This document shows positions 36,362 to 46,700 of a DNA stretch of 64,000 nt, in pieces. Made by a program: the position numbers and the translations under genes. The number at the start of each line of letters is the position of its first letter. The first letter of the stretch is position 1. This DNA is from Tulasnella sp. 424. Its lineage: Eukaryota; Basidiomycota; Agaricomycetes; Cantharellales; Tulasnellaceae. A model generated the notes under the pieces. The model made no database searches. It was not told the DNA's origin and worked only from the letters and a program-made list of their open reading frames with translations. Where the stretch lies: the NCBI GenBank assembly GCA_019633425.1, contig WSUB01000065.1:143306-207305 (forward strand), written 5' to 3'.

Positions 36362-39063
36362 ATGTCAGCTAACCGCAGGTTTGGATTTCTTTCTTCCGAA
36401 CGGCGTACCCGATCGGCCACCGTTCAACGGGCACCTCCTCCTACCTCCGATTTCCTACTCTTGTATGCTTTGAAAAACACGTTTCAGCGTGTTCAAACAG
36501 CACCCTCAATACTGGTCGGTCATCCCACATCAAACACAACTCCGATTATTGCACGAACAATCCAAGATGGCAAGGAGTTTGAAATGAAGTCACCAATGGG
36601 CCTGCTGATCAAGCACCAGGTGGAGAACAGAATCTACGAAGTCGGCGCTCAAGCCTTTACCCGCGGTCTTCTGTATATGTCCGGCAACGAAGCAAATCAA
36701 GACCGAGACTACGACTTAGCCTTGGCGGAGAAATGCTTTGAAGCCCTAAAGACGAGAAGATCGGACGATCGGGTCATTCAAGATCTCTTGAAGGAGAAGG
36801 ATCTCCCAACCTACGCGAATGGCAAGTTTCCGCAGCTCCGCAAGGTTTCCCTGGAGTCCGAGTTGTATACTCCCTACCTCAAGCTCCTCAACTTCATCGC
36901 TACCTTCTTCAGTCGGAATATTAGCGGCGTGGATGAAGCATGGCAACTCGCGGTGGATCCTAATCCAGCAATGTCTCGACTCCGGAGCCAGTATACAGGC
37001 AAGGCCCTCCGACGTGACTTCTTCGACACTCATGACAATCCTCCCAACTTCTCAAGGTTCCACGATCAACATGCCGAGCTCAAACCTGACATCTGTCTCA
37101 TTCTCAATCAAAGCGAAGGCGCGGCAGAACCCCTGTCAAACTTCCATTGGAAGGATATTAAAGTCCCAATCGAGATTAAGCGGCAAGAGGATCTCGACAA
37201 CGACACCGTTGTCCAAGCTGCACGCCATGCTCAAGCAGTCCTAATGGAGCAATTCGACCGTAAATTTGCTTTCGGCGTCACTCTCACTCAAACAGACTGT
37301 CGCGTTTTCCATTGGGATACGGTGGGGTCGCATGTCACCGAGGCCATCGATATACACAAGGATCCGGTCCTGTTCTTTTGGACAATGGGTCGTTTGGCCA
37401 CCATGACACCCATTGAATTGGGCTACGACGATCACTTCTCCAACGCTGGTCGAGTGTTGTCGTATCAGGCCCTTACGACGACACTTACGATCCACGAATC
37501 CAAAGTCCGGCAGTTCTTCGACCACCGACCGCCGCCGCCCGGCGTAGAGTCCAACCCTTCCGAATGCCCAAGTGACCCTCCTCCGCTTGTCCTTGAGCTT
37601 GATACGAGTGACTTTCTGTTCGAATCGAGGGATGTCCTCTTCAACAGAGCCACGCGTGTTTGGCAAGGTTTTGTGGTCGAGAATACGAATCCGTGGACGA
37701 CAGGTGCCTCCCGTGTTGTCAAGCAAAATTGGGCTGATGATGCTCGACCGAACGAGGGGTATTTTTATCAACTCGCGAAAGGGATTCCCGGAATTGTGCA
37801 AATTTCGAGGATGGAGGAATGCGATTACACAAGCGACTACCATACCAGGGTTGACGACAAGGACGTGATCGGTCTTCTTGATGCTATAAAAGCGTCTCGA
37901 GAGGAGACCCAAGACGCTGCAAACACGGCGGAGTGCTATTTGGAGAGGGTGTTGCTTCGATTTGTTTTCGAGCAGGGAGGGCGCCCCTTAAACAAGGCTC
38001 GTAACGGCGTGGAGGTTCTGGAAGCAGTAGTTCAATGGGTTGAGGGTAAGATACTCGAATCCTACCGTGGCTTCTGGCATTCTAAGTTATCCTTATCCTT
38101 TAGCGTTGATCGCTTTGGACAAGGTCGGGATTGTTCACAGGGATATCTCCTTCGGGAATCTCCTTCCCAAGCTTGACGGTTCAGTAGAGGGAGGACAGGC
38201 CAAAATCATCGATCTTGGTCTAGCCCACCTCAAACCGAAATCAGGGGATGAACAGCTCTCCGAAAAACCACGGGAAGCACTGCAGTGTCCGGCGACGACC
38301 GGGGAGGAAAAGACGCCTGATATATTTCGGAGTGAGCAGGCCCACCATCACGTCACGGTAAGTAAAGGGTTTGTATCTTCGTGTTAATTCTTCTCTGAAA
38401 TCCTTTCGTCAGGGAACTCTTCCATTTATTGCGTGCGAGCTTCTGGAGCAGCTCCGGGCAAACGTTTCGTCCGAGGGACGAATTCCGCATGGCCTCCACT
38501 ACGATGTTGAGTCGATCTTCTGGGTCGTTCTCTACTTATGCATGCGGTTTGGTGGTGACACCGTGCAGCCATGGGCCTTAAGGGCAGTGGCGACGCTGTG
38601 CTCGTTAGACATCGACGCAGTGGCGAGTCAAAAGGACTCCATCATGCGACGGTTCCCAAAGCTCCTCCACATCGGAGGCGACTTCGCATCTCTTGGACCA
38701 TTTTTAGAGGAGTTTGCACGTTACATCGAAAAACGTGATGACATTAATCAGCCGATCGATGCCTTAAAGGTTAGGGATCTGGCGGTGAAGCATCGCGATA
38801 TTTTAAAGCAAGTCGGGGTCGACGACGCGGTCATCTTACCTTCGGCACAACCCAGAGGTCCGCCGAAGAGTTTGGAAAACTCGAGAGGGTCGTCTTTAAA
38901 GCGGACTTATTCCGTCAGGGAGAGCGAGTGGCGAATGTCGAACGTCGAGGACGAAGTCAGACTTCAAAACGAAGACGAGGGACTGGAGACTCCAAGTAAA
39001 AAGCGAAGGTTGAATGAAGCGGGACCGTTGGAGTTTTCAACAAGCAACCGAAACCTTGTTTGA
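36362..39063 (+). CDS. FunK1 fungal-type protein kinase, copy C (862 aa)
   Basis: Full-length paralogue of FunK1-A. Exons 36,362-38,045, 38,104-38,357 and 38,413-39,063 join in frame to 862 codons. It starts MSANRRFGFLSSERRTRSAT. The nuclease-like region has KPDICLIL and VPIEIKRQ, with VVQAARHAQAV as the equivalent of QVARYAR. The N-lobe has SRVVKQNWADDARPNEG, exon 2 has GIVHRDISFGNLL and IDLGLAHLK, and exon 3 has HYDVESIFWVVLYLCMRFGG. The tail carries KKRR. Kinase residues are complete, so I expect an active enzyme. It is followed directly by truncated copy D. Confidence 0.88.
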
Positions 39064-39469
39064 TTCTTACATTGGCTCTTGGTCTGTTCTGCGCTTGGGT
39101 GTACTAGTAGTGTAGGCCGCTAAGTCCGGTACCTTTGAATAGAATACAGCGGACATTGATGCTTGCCTTTTGGTTCAGGTTACCCGTGACACCTCTCAGG
39201 GATTGCGCTTTTCTCTCCAGGGGAACTCGTTGTAGACGTAGTCGAACGATCGGGCAGCGCAGTGTGAAGGTTCAAGGAATTGGAGATGAGGGATTAACGT
39301 CGCTCGGGTCGAGGCCTGAGATTGACGCATCATCGAGGCGTTCGGAAAGCCATGTTTCCCTCATCCTCACTCAGCGTAAAGAAAGCCTTCCAGTTACCTC
39401 ACTCGATGCATGGCTGAATCCGTCGGGACGTCGACACGCTCTCCGACAAACGGGGGACAAAACGATACA

Positions 39470-39626
39470 CTGTGCCTGCTGGTTTCTTACTTTTGTCCTC
39501 TCCCAACGACTCCTCTCGTCTTTGCTCAACTCACCCCAAAGATTTTGTCCTGCGGCGCCGACTGCATATAAGCGGCAGACTGATACCCATGATTGTGAGT
39601 GCCATCCACCCATCCCCGAGACAGAC
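39470..39626 (+). promoter_or_regulatory. FunK1-D core promoter with TATA box
   Basis: ATATAA at 39,566-39,571 lies about 60 nt before the ATG, with GACTCCTCTCGTCTTTGCTC upstream. It matches the promoters of A and C, so truncated copy D keeps a native-looking promoter, unlike copy B. Confidence 0.7.
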
Positions 39627-41000
39627 ATGTCAGCTCAACCCTCTACCTTTCCTCTTGAAACTACTTACGAACACCGCGACCGATCAACTACCGACCAACC
39701 TCCTTCAACCTTCGATTCCACGGTCCTATGCGATTCGAACGACTCGGCCCAACCTACCCACTCAGCACTCGAAATGCCAGTCGGTCATCCCATAACGAAC
39801 TCGTCCCCGAATGCTTCCCGAGCCTTTCAACACGTCAAAGATTTTGAAACCATGGAATCAATAGTCTGGCAGATGCTGATTGAAGAAGACTCGGAGCAAA
39901 ACTGTGAAGCTGGAGCTGAAGCATTCGCTCGCGCTCTCGAGCTGTGGTATGCCGGCGAAACAAAGCAAATTCAAGACCCCCAATGGGCAGAGGAACATCT
40001 CGACGATACGGCGAAGGTTTTTGAGGTAGTCTCTCATTGGATCGATGGTGAGATATCTACATCCCACCGGGTTGCTCCATACTAAGTAAACCTTGCCTTC
40101 TAGCCTTGAATTCTCTGGACAAGCTCGGGAATGTTCGCAGAGATGTCTCATCTGAGAATCCCCTTCCCATGCTCGACCATTCAGTGGAGGAGGGACAGGC
40201 CACAATCATCGATCTTGGTCTAATACATATCGAATCAAGTTCCGGGGACGAACAGCTCTCCCTCTATCCATTGGAAGCTTTGAGGTGGCCCGCGGCGACC
40301 GAGAGGAGAGAGAAGCCTGATCCGCTCCGGAACGAGCACCCTTACTATCATATCACGGTAAGTACAGGGCTCCTCTCTTTGTCTTAACTCTCTTCTGAAC
40401 TTTGTTCGCCAGCAAACTCTTCCTTTTCTTGCTTGGGAGCTTGTGAATCAGCTCCACCAACCCACTCCCTCCAGGAGACGGATCGAGCACGCGATTCACC
40501 ACGACGTTGAGTCAGTCATCTGGATGGTGACTTACGTGTGTATGCGGTTTGGTGGAGATACAGTGCAACCATGGGTCGGCGGGTCATTGGCGAGCCTGTG
40601 CTCCTCAGAGGTCCGCTTCGGCCTGATTGAGAAGACGTATCTTCTCCTCTACAAGCCCGACTGGCTCGGCAACATCGGAGGACGGTTTGCAGATGTGGGA
40701 GGATTTTTGAGAACCTTTGGACTGCATTTCAAGATGCTTTGGGAAAGTCATGAGCATGTCAGCGCCTCGGAGGTTCAAGATTTTGCCGAGAAGCATGCCC
40801 GCTATTTAGAATGTGCCAAGGCAGAAGCTCTGGAAGAGAGTCGAGGGTCGTCTTCAAAGAGGCCGTATCCGACCAGGGATCCCAAGGAGATGGAGGGGGA
40901 TTTGTTGGAGCTCCAGAGCCAAGCCCGGTATCTCGACGAGGAGCCGGAGCGTCCAAGTAAAAAGCGAAGAAAGGATGAAGCAGGGCCGTTCGGGTTTTGA
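39627..41000 (+). CDS. Truncated FunK1-like protein, copy D (420 aa)
   Basis: Exons 39,627-40,047, 40,104-40,357 and 40,413-41,000 join without a stop to 420 codons. It keeps the N-terminal leader (MSAQPSTFPLETTYEHRDRS) and a helical piece (AEAFARALELWYAGETKQIQ), then jumps straight to VFEVVSHWIDG, the end of exon 1 in the full-length genes. The nuclease-like region and the whole kinase N-lobe with the ATP-binding lysine are gone. Exon 2 reads GNVRRDVSSENPLP, where His of HRD is Arg and the Asn is displaced; IDLGLIHIE follows. The C-lobe is intact (HHDVESVIWMVTYVCMRFGG) and the tail has KKRR. The promoter and 3' UTR are those of the family. A catalytically dead but possibly expressed protein is the simplest reading; a young pseudogene is the alternative. 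Confidence 0.72.
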
Positions 41001-41075
41001 TTCGTGTTGTGTACGCCGTCAAGTCTTGTATATACCTTTGGATCGATGGACATAGAATATAGCGTACCATCATGC

Positions 41076-41798
41076 CTGTTGATTTAACGGACCGTGGCGC
41101 GATAACCTTCTGTCCTGAGGGTGGTCGGCGGCGATATTTTCTTCATCCGCGACCACCAAAAGGAGGAGCCCCGAGACATTTCTGCCTTTCGAAAAGGTGA
41201 CAGAAACCTCTGAGGCTCTCTCCCGAGCCCCTTTGGGCGAGTGTTGTGCACGTGGCCACCTGACATCACCCATAGCACCACCACTTTTTCAAAGGTAATC
41301 AATCATCACAGCTCCATTCTCTGTAAGCGCGCTCAGGTCGACAGCGATATCAAGAGCCATATAGCAGAAATCGAGGCCTATGGCCTTCGTTAGGCCGTTC
41401 CGATATCGGGATCCGATAGCGGGGCCCGATGATCTAGCGCTGCAGCGCATCCTCTCGCCCGCATACCGCGGCTGACTCCCCAATCGTGAGTCTTCCGCTA
41501 TTGAGGTCATCGAGTGGAGAGTATTGTTATTCGAAGGCGAAATCGCCGGCGCATTGACGAAGGACCTCTGAGTGACCGGTTTGTGGAGGGCTCAAGGTAC
41601 ATCGTTAGACTTGTTTTTGGGCAGTACTTAAGAGGCGCTACTCGCTCGATACAAATATCGTTCCCATCGGTCTACTTACGAGCTTGCTATATATATCAGA
41701 GTGCTCTCTCACACTCGACGCAAGTGATGCTGCGGCGGATTCGACCCCGCTATCTCCGTGGCGACCTCGACCATCTTGACCCCCTTTATATTGTACAT
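41076..41798. other. Intergenic region upstream of PNC1
   Basis: About 720 nt with no recognisable gene. An open frame runs into the nicotinamidase gene from 41,514 but its extra residues do not resemble the enzyme family. TTATA at 41,786-41,790 is too close to the chosen ATG to be a certain TATA box. Confidence 0.45.
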
Positions 41799-42873
41799 AT
41801 GAGCAACGCCACATCTGAACCAAAGCGTCTTCGCTATAATGATGGCAAGAAAACCGCTTTGATGCTTGTGGATATCCAGTATGACTTCCTTCCGGGTGGG
41901 GCTTTGGCGGTGACGGACGGGGACAGGATCCTGCCGGTGGTGTATGATTTAATGGATCGGTTCGAGTGGGATTTGGTTGTGGCTAGTGCGGTGAGTGAAC
42001 AACTCCGCGGACCTCTCGCTCGCCCACTTTAACTCAATCACAATAACGTTTCGTTCGAAAGGATTGTGCGTAACTCCCCCAGGGTCGAAATGCAGCCCAA
42101 ATGCTCAGAGCTCACAACAACCTATTTTTAAACGGTTTTCTCAGATCATCCCAAAGGACACGTATCCTTTGCGTCGACCCATGGAAAGGATTGTTTTACC
42201 CAAACAAACATTCCTGAGCCGCGCTCAAAGACCGAAGCAACGCTAGTCCAAGACCTTTGGCCTGATCACTGTGTGCAAGGGACTCGTGCAAGTCAAAGGC
42301 CCTCGCGCGCCGGGGGAAACCGCGTTCTCATGACCTCTTTTTATGCTTTTTTATAGGGTGGCGAATTCGAAGCGGGCGTTCAATCCCGTCTAGATGCAAG
42401 TCCTTCGAAGGTGGCAGTGATACGAAAGGTTGGACTAGGGTTGTTCTCCAGGGATCATCCTGGTTCTCGCTCATCGTTGCCGACATTGTTGCCTTTTCAG
42501 GGTTCCCATCTGGATATCGACTCGTACAGCGCTTTTGCGGACAACGCGTATCTGGTTTTCACTGACTTGCCGAAAGTCCTTTATACAAACGGCATCGAGC
42601 GCTTGGTCGTGGTCGGCCTTGCCACGGACTTTTGTGTTAGGGCAACTGCAATCGACTCGCGAAAGTTCAACTTCGAGACCGTTGTGATTGTAAGTGCTCT
42701 CCGTACTGCCATGTTGCAAGGGTACAAGGGGGAACTTAATTCTTTGGGCGTCGTAGAGCGATGGAGTTCGGGGGGTGTTTGCCAACCGAGAAGAAGCGGT
42801 GTTGAGTGAACTGAGGTCGTGGGGCGCCAAGGTGGAGACGCTGAGAGAATACGAGAATGAAGCCGCGTCCTAG
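41799..42873 (+). CDS. PNC1: Nicotinamidase (isochorismatase fold)
   Basis: Hydrolyses nicotinamide to nicotinic acid in the NAD salvage pathway. Six exons (41,799-41,990; 42,062-42,065; 42,145-42,287; 42,357-42,428; 42,501-42,689; 42,757-42,873) give 238 residues. The catalytic triad is visible: Asp 25 in LVDIQYDF, Lys 137 in VAVIRKG, Cys 182 in GLATDFCVRAT. Zinc ligands are Asp 65 and His 67 in ADYHPKGHVSFAS and His 107 in WPDHCVQGTR. Asp 65 is supplied by a 4-nt exon, without which the frame breaks. Intron 3 has a GC donor (GCAAGT). The end is ETLREYENEAAS. Length fits the family. The upstream in-frame extension is ignored because the family begins near this ATG. Confidence 0.9.
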
Positions 42874-43748
42874 GCGTCTGTATGGAAGAAAAAAGGTTCA
42901 TTTTGAAGATACAAGGTTTAGGCCTGGATACGTACAATGCCGTGATAACCGGCAGTGAATGTTAGCACAACTACTGCGCACCAGAGTGTCACTTGAGGAG
43001 CCGTACAAAAAAATTGAGTGTCTTGTGCCCCGATGGAGCAGGCCAATTGCCGCTACACGTGTTGTGCTCTTTTAGGTCGTAAATTGGAGGTGCGACGCGC
43101 GGCTGGATGATTCTCTTCGCTGGCAGGATCGTCAAAGACGTCGACAAGCAGGTTGATGGCGACGTTGGATGTAATTGTGACGTACGAAATGAAGCGACTC
43201 GGTGTGTGATGGAAGGGGCGGCAATTGAAAGCGAGTGGCTGACCGGGGTACGGTGAATTTAGAGGTCCGCTGCGTGGGTGCTGGAGCAGCAGTCCAGATT
43301 GCACTAGGTAATCCCCGTTCACTCTTCGTCCTGCCGTCCTTTCCCTCCTTCTTCCTCTCCCTTCCCTTGTCTTTCAGCCATCGTGCAAAGCCAAGTCACT
43401 CAATAAACACATCGCAGTCTCTCCAGATCCACAAGCCTTACCCAGGCAACACCCGCAATCCTATCGCCCTTCACTTCACTCCAACTACGATTCACAAAGG
43501 TAACAAAACCGTTGGCCAACAGCTCATCAACCACTCACTCTAATCTCATCCTCTCCCTCTCTAGTCTGCGACGACACTTACATTGGACAAACTCTTCTAC
43601 CGACCAACCTCTTGTACGACCTAGCAACCTCTTACCATCACTGAAAACGCCTCAAAACCCGTCAAAAACATCAACAAAATACAAAAACCCCCACAAAAAA
43701 ATCCATCCACGTATTAATCAAGAAAGCACTAACGACACCGAGTAACTA
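42874..43748 (+). promoter_or_regulatory. SSD1 promoter and leader region
   Basis: About 870 nt without a supported gene. From about 43,315 to 43,570 the plus strand is strongly C/T-rich, then C/A-rich up to the ATG at 43,749. This looks like the promoter and a long 5' leader of SSD1. Confidence 0.5.
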
Positions 43749-46700
43749 ATGGCAGATTCTCCAGCTCCTACCAACGGGACTGCCACTCAGCAACAGCCTT
43801 CGAACGGTAACCGAGGCGGTCGCGGCGGCGGACCTCGAGGAGGTGGACGTAGTAATCCCCGACGCGCCAATTCAACCAGCGCCGCAGATCCCTCTGCTGC
43901 CAACGCGCCTGCGCAAGGTGGGCCAGGGGGCGGCAATCGAGGTCGCAACGCCAGTTCCAACAAGAAGACATCTCCCAACCCTGGCGCCGCTGCTGCGGTA
44001 GTCGAGGAAAGCGCATCTTCTCGGCCATCTTCAACCGACGGCACGTCTCGAACCAATAATACAGGCGGAAGCGGCAACAATCGAGGCGGAAAGAGCAATC
44101 GCAGCGTTTCTAACCCAAGCGGCAATCGACCTGGCGGTCAACAGCAGCGTAAAGGCCGCACTGCGTCCACCAACAGCCCCAATCCCGGCAAAGGTCAACC
44201 TCTCCCGGCCACAGGGTCCGGCCCCTCTACTGCCCAACCCGCAGGTCAACAAGGTAGTACGGCTCTGACATCTCTTCAACGAGTCATCACCGATCTCAAA
44301 TCTTATCCCTCACAATCTTCTCCTTCATCGGGCTCAGGCCCAAGCCTCCCTTCCGGGACCACGTCAACTCTCCCCGTCAACGCGCCCGTCTTTCAACCTG
44401 GAGCTCCTCTTCACCCTGCAGCAAGTGCAGGCGCCGGTGGTCACCGCAAGGCAGCTTCTACCGGCACGGGTAATTCGTTCAGTCCGGCATTCTCTTCGCC
44501 TCTCAACACTTTCTCTCCCCATCTCGGAGTCATGCAAGAGGATATTCCCGAGGAACACGAGGACGACGACGGCGATATCGTCATTACCCAACAACAGCCG
44601 CGGGCCATTGCGCAATCCAACATGGGTACTTTCACCGCCCCAAGGTTCAATCAGCCACAGCAGCAGCAGCCGCAGCAAGTCCCGGATTCGGATAACATGG
44701 GTCCTACAGGTCGTCCTCAACTCGCTCCCAACTTTATGTTCGGGCAACGCCGCAACCAGATTAATCAACCCGCATTAGGCGAGGAAGACATCGGTTTCCA
44801 ATTCCCTCAGGCGGCTCAACAGCAAACTCTTGATGGCCTATCTCAACAACCGAACACTCACCGCCGGACACCCAGCGAGCTTGCGGGCGTCTCTCCTCTT
44901 ATGGCTGAACAGGTGAGATCTCTCTCGTTGCTACGGGGCCCATCGATTTTCTCACTAACTTCTTGTTGACCGGAAAATTCAAAAAGATTGCCATCCAGAG
45001 TCAAATCGAAGCTCTTCAGGCACAACAGCAACTCCTCCTCCAGCAGCAACTTGCTACCAACACCGTTTTACAGTCGTTCTCTACTTCTCCCAACCTCAAT
45101 CGAGGTGGTCTTGCTGGTGGGGCTCATCGCCGTATTCAGAGCCAACAGGTTCCTCTTGGGCTTGGCCATTCGCCCATGGGGGGTCTTGGCGGAGGCGTAG
45201 GTCTTGGACTTGCCAATCAAGACGCCGGAGGTAACAAAGGCAGTCATGGCCGCCGCCATAGCGTCAACGTCATTAACAAAGCAGCCGAACAAGGTGGTGC
45301 TGCAGCCGGTCTTTACAATGGCGCTCAGAACGACGGTTTCGATGATGGGTTCATGCCTTCCCTTCCTGGTGGTCACTCTCGTCAAGTATCTCGTGCGGAT
45401 TCAAGCTGGCGAATGAGTACGAGCCCCCGCTTTGGTGAACTAAATCCGTTTATCGCTGACCCGAATTCGTATTTTGATAGACGGAGGAGGCAACGCAGCT
45501 GCATTTTCTCAAGATGGACTCGCTCAAGCGCAGGCACAGTTGGCTAGTTTGGCTCAATTCCGCGCTGCCGCTGGTGGTCACCACCAGAAGATGCCCTCGT
45601 TCGCCTTACCAAACATGCTTCCGAACATGATGGCTGCCAACATGATGGGTCTCGGTGGATATAACCTCCTTCAACAGCAACAACAGTTCCAAATGCAGCT
45701 CCAGCAGCAGCAAAACCAGGGACCTCAGCGCAAGTCTCTCTTCGCTCCTTACCTGCCTCAAGCCTCCCTCCCTCCTCTTCTCGCCGCTGGCAAGCTCGTC
45801 GTCGGTATCCTCCGAGTCAACAAGAGGAACCGATCTGATGCCTATGTCGCCACCGAAGTCCTCGACTCTGATATCTACATTTGCGGATCAAAGGATCGCA
45901 ACAGAGCCTTGGAAGGTGACATTGTCGCTGTCGAACTTTTGGACGTCGACGAAGTTTGGGGCACCAAGAAGGAGAAGGAAGAGAAGAAGCGCAAGAAGGA
46001 AGAAAGCGCCGCGTACGATCCTCGTGCTATTGCCGGGCGAAAGAACGACAAGAAGAAGGATGATGTCGAAGTTGAGGGTCAAGGTCTGATGCTGTTCGAA
46101 GACGAAGAGTGGGTCAAAGGATTTATGAGCTTTTCCGCTCCGTACTTACTGACAGCCTTTGGGGCACCGTAGAGTCACGGATGAAATCAAGCCTCAATTT
46201 GCTGGTCACGTCGTTGCTGTCGTCGAGCGCATGCCCGGACAGCTGTTCTCGGGCACCCTTGGCCTTCTCCGTCCCTCTTCTGCTGCCACCAAGGAGAAGC
46301 AAGAGGCTGAGCGGCGCGAGCGCAACGGTGGTGAAGACGAGCCTCAGAAGCCTCTCGAACGTCCCAAGATCGTCTGGTTCAAGCCTACGGACAAACGAGT
46401 GCCTCTCATCGCCATCCCTACGGAGCAGGCTCCTCCAGACTTCGTCAACAACTCCGAAGCATATGCGGATCGTCTTTTCGTTGCTTGCATTAAGCGTCAT
46501 GTGAGTACAACTCCTTCTGTCTATCTAAACTAGATTCTCAAGCCTCTTCCGGTGGATAGCCTATCAGCTCCCTTCATCCTTTCGGTACTCTCGTCGAAGA
46601 GCTCGGTCCCATCGGAGAAGTCGAAGTCGAGACTAGCGCCTTGCTCAAGGACTGCAACTTCCCGACGGAGGATTTCACGGAGAACGTCATCAAATGCGTT

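Noticed and set aside
41514..41798. Upstream in-frame extension of nicotinamidase as a targeting peptide
   Set aside because: The extra residues do not look like a mitochondrial or secretory signal, and the family N-terminus begins near the ATG at 41,799.
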